Assembly (NCBI GenBank): GCA_949289565.1
Contig: CASEOO010000016.1
Coordinates: 1-64,000 of the forward strand
Reading direction: 5' to 3'
DNA: 64,000 nt
From: an uncultured Bacteroidales bacterium
GTDB taxonomy: Bacteria > Bacteroidota > Bacteroidia > Bacteroidales > UBA932
Position 1 is the first letter of the stretch; every line of letters starts with the position of its first letter. This document shows positions 63,482 to 64,000 of the stretch, one piece after another. The notes under the pieces are model-generated. The model worked only from the letters and a program-made list of their open reading frames with translations, ran no database searches and had not been told where the DNA came from. The translations under genes and the position numbers were made by a program.

Positions 63482-64000
63482 TCAGATATCCAGAATCTTG
63501 AAGGGATTGTATGAAATGTTTTCATCGAAAGTGTCAGTTTTTTCGAACTTTTTCAGATTCCGCACCACCAAGGACGTCACTGGCAGGATAATGACTTCAT
63601 ACAATGTTTTCAGAATCACCTGCGAAGCCATGAGTGAAAGCATCTCGCCGGCGCCAAGTCCCCAGAAAGCTATCGGAAAGAAAATAAGGGAGTCCACCAT
63701 CTCGCCGCCGAGCGAAGACACGACAGCCCTGACAGAAAATCTCCGGCCATGAGAAGCAACCTTCATCCGGCTCATTATCCAGGCATTGACAGTAGAACCG
63801 CAAAAGAATGCCAGCATTGAAGCCATAGTGACACGCGGCGCCATGGCGAATACATAGTCGAAATGCGGGCCTCCATCCCAGAACGGAGCGGCCGGCAAGA
63901 TCCTGACAATCTGAGCCATGGCCACTACGAAAAAATTCATCAGGAAACCTGTCCAAATCACCAGTCTGGCTTTTCTGTAGCCATAAACTTCCACCAGGCA
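63482..64000 (-). CDS. Queuosine precursor transporter (YhhQ/VUT family), 5' end beyond window
   Basis: The reading frame is open to the window edge (CLVEVYGYRKARLVIW at the edge), so the start lies outside; family members carry the same (T/V)EVYGY segment internally. About 170 residues remain, with five or six membrane segments, the VUT-family GGEMVDSLIFFPIAFWG and VTMASMLAFFCGSTVNAWIMS. It imports preQ0/preQ1-type bases. Clustered with queC and queF. Confidence 0.9.
   Translation of the reverse strand, partial: CLVEVYGYRKARLVIWTGFLMNFFVVAMAQIVRILPAAPFWDGGPHFDYVFAMAPRVTMASMLAFFCGSTVNAWIMSRMKVASHGRRFSVRAVVSSLGGEMVDSLIFFPIAFWGLGAGEMLSLMASQVILKTLYEVIILPVTSLVVRNLKKFEKTDTFDENISYNPFKILDI

Noticed and set aside
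1-64000. CRISPR arrays, insertion sequences, prophage or integrase genes
   Set aside because: No regularly spaced repeats, transposase, or phage genes were seen in any reading frame I examined.

Overview
The window looks like a chromosomal segment from a Bacteroidales bacterium; I cannot name the genus. The evidence is: Bacteroidetes-type promoters (TTTG, about 19-20 bases, TAnnTTTG) in front of many genes with almost no Shine-Dalgarno sequences; an UpxY-type NusG paralogue inside a capsule locus; a Rho factor with a long low-complexity insertion; a GSCFA protein; a DPP4-type S9 peptidase; and a CfxA/CepA-like class A beta-lactamase.

Region 1 (1-17.8 kb, all on the minus strand, transcribed right to left) is a Wzx/Wzy-type surface polysaccharide locus. 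The promoter-proximal part (17.76-11.77 kb) has host-like base composition and encodes outer-membrane export (Wza), chain-length/tyrosine kinase (Wzc), the UpxY antiterminator, a WecA-type initiating transferase and RfbA. At about 11.76 kb composition drops sharply to AT-rich, and from there to about 0.2 kb lies the serotype-specific cassette: Wzx flippase, a cytidylyltransferase/oxidoreductase fusion, a class V aminotransferase, a GT4, an EpsG/Wzy-like polymerase, another GT4, a sulfotransferase-like protein, a GT2, a GT14 gene broken by one in-frame TAA, and a last GT4. The window opens inside an AAA-ATPase-like gene. Three long C/G homopolymers (8, 9 and 9 bases) occur in or beside this locus.

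Region 2 (17.9-27.2 kb) carries a nucleotidyltransferase-fold protein divergent from the capsule operon, a GH13 amylase-family enzyme, a DEAD-box helicase, a CDP-alcohol phosphatidyltransferase, a Sua5/YciO protein, a PlsC-type acyltransferase, and a lipoprotein with a fimbrillin-like front half and a predicted propeller of Asp-box-like blades.

Region 3 (27.3-49.5 kb) is housekeeping: carAB, rpe, pepD, dnaA, an MCE/MlaD protein, a murein amidase, lptD, rho, a MATE exporter, topB, a TlpA-like lipoprotein, an AI-2E family permease and a uracil-DNA-glycosylase-fold protein. The intergenic space between the MATE gene and topB holds a sigma-54-like promoter followed by a hairpin and a U-tract, a candidate small RNA.

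Region 4 (49.5-64 kb) contains a complete glycine cleavage operon (lplA-gcvT-gcvH-gcvPA-gcvPB-lpdA, with split P-protein), a choloylglycine-hydrolase-family enzyme, a DPP4-like peptidase, a GSCFA protein, the beta-lactamase, tRNA-Phe, a nitroreductase, and a queuosine-precursor cluster (queF, queC, and a YhhQ/VUT transporter cut by the window end).
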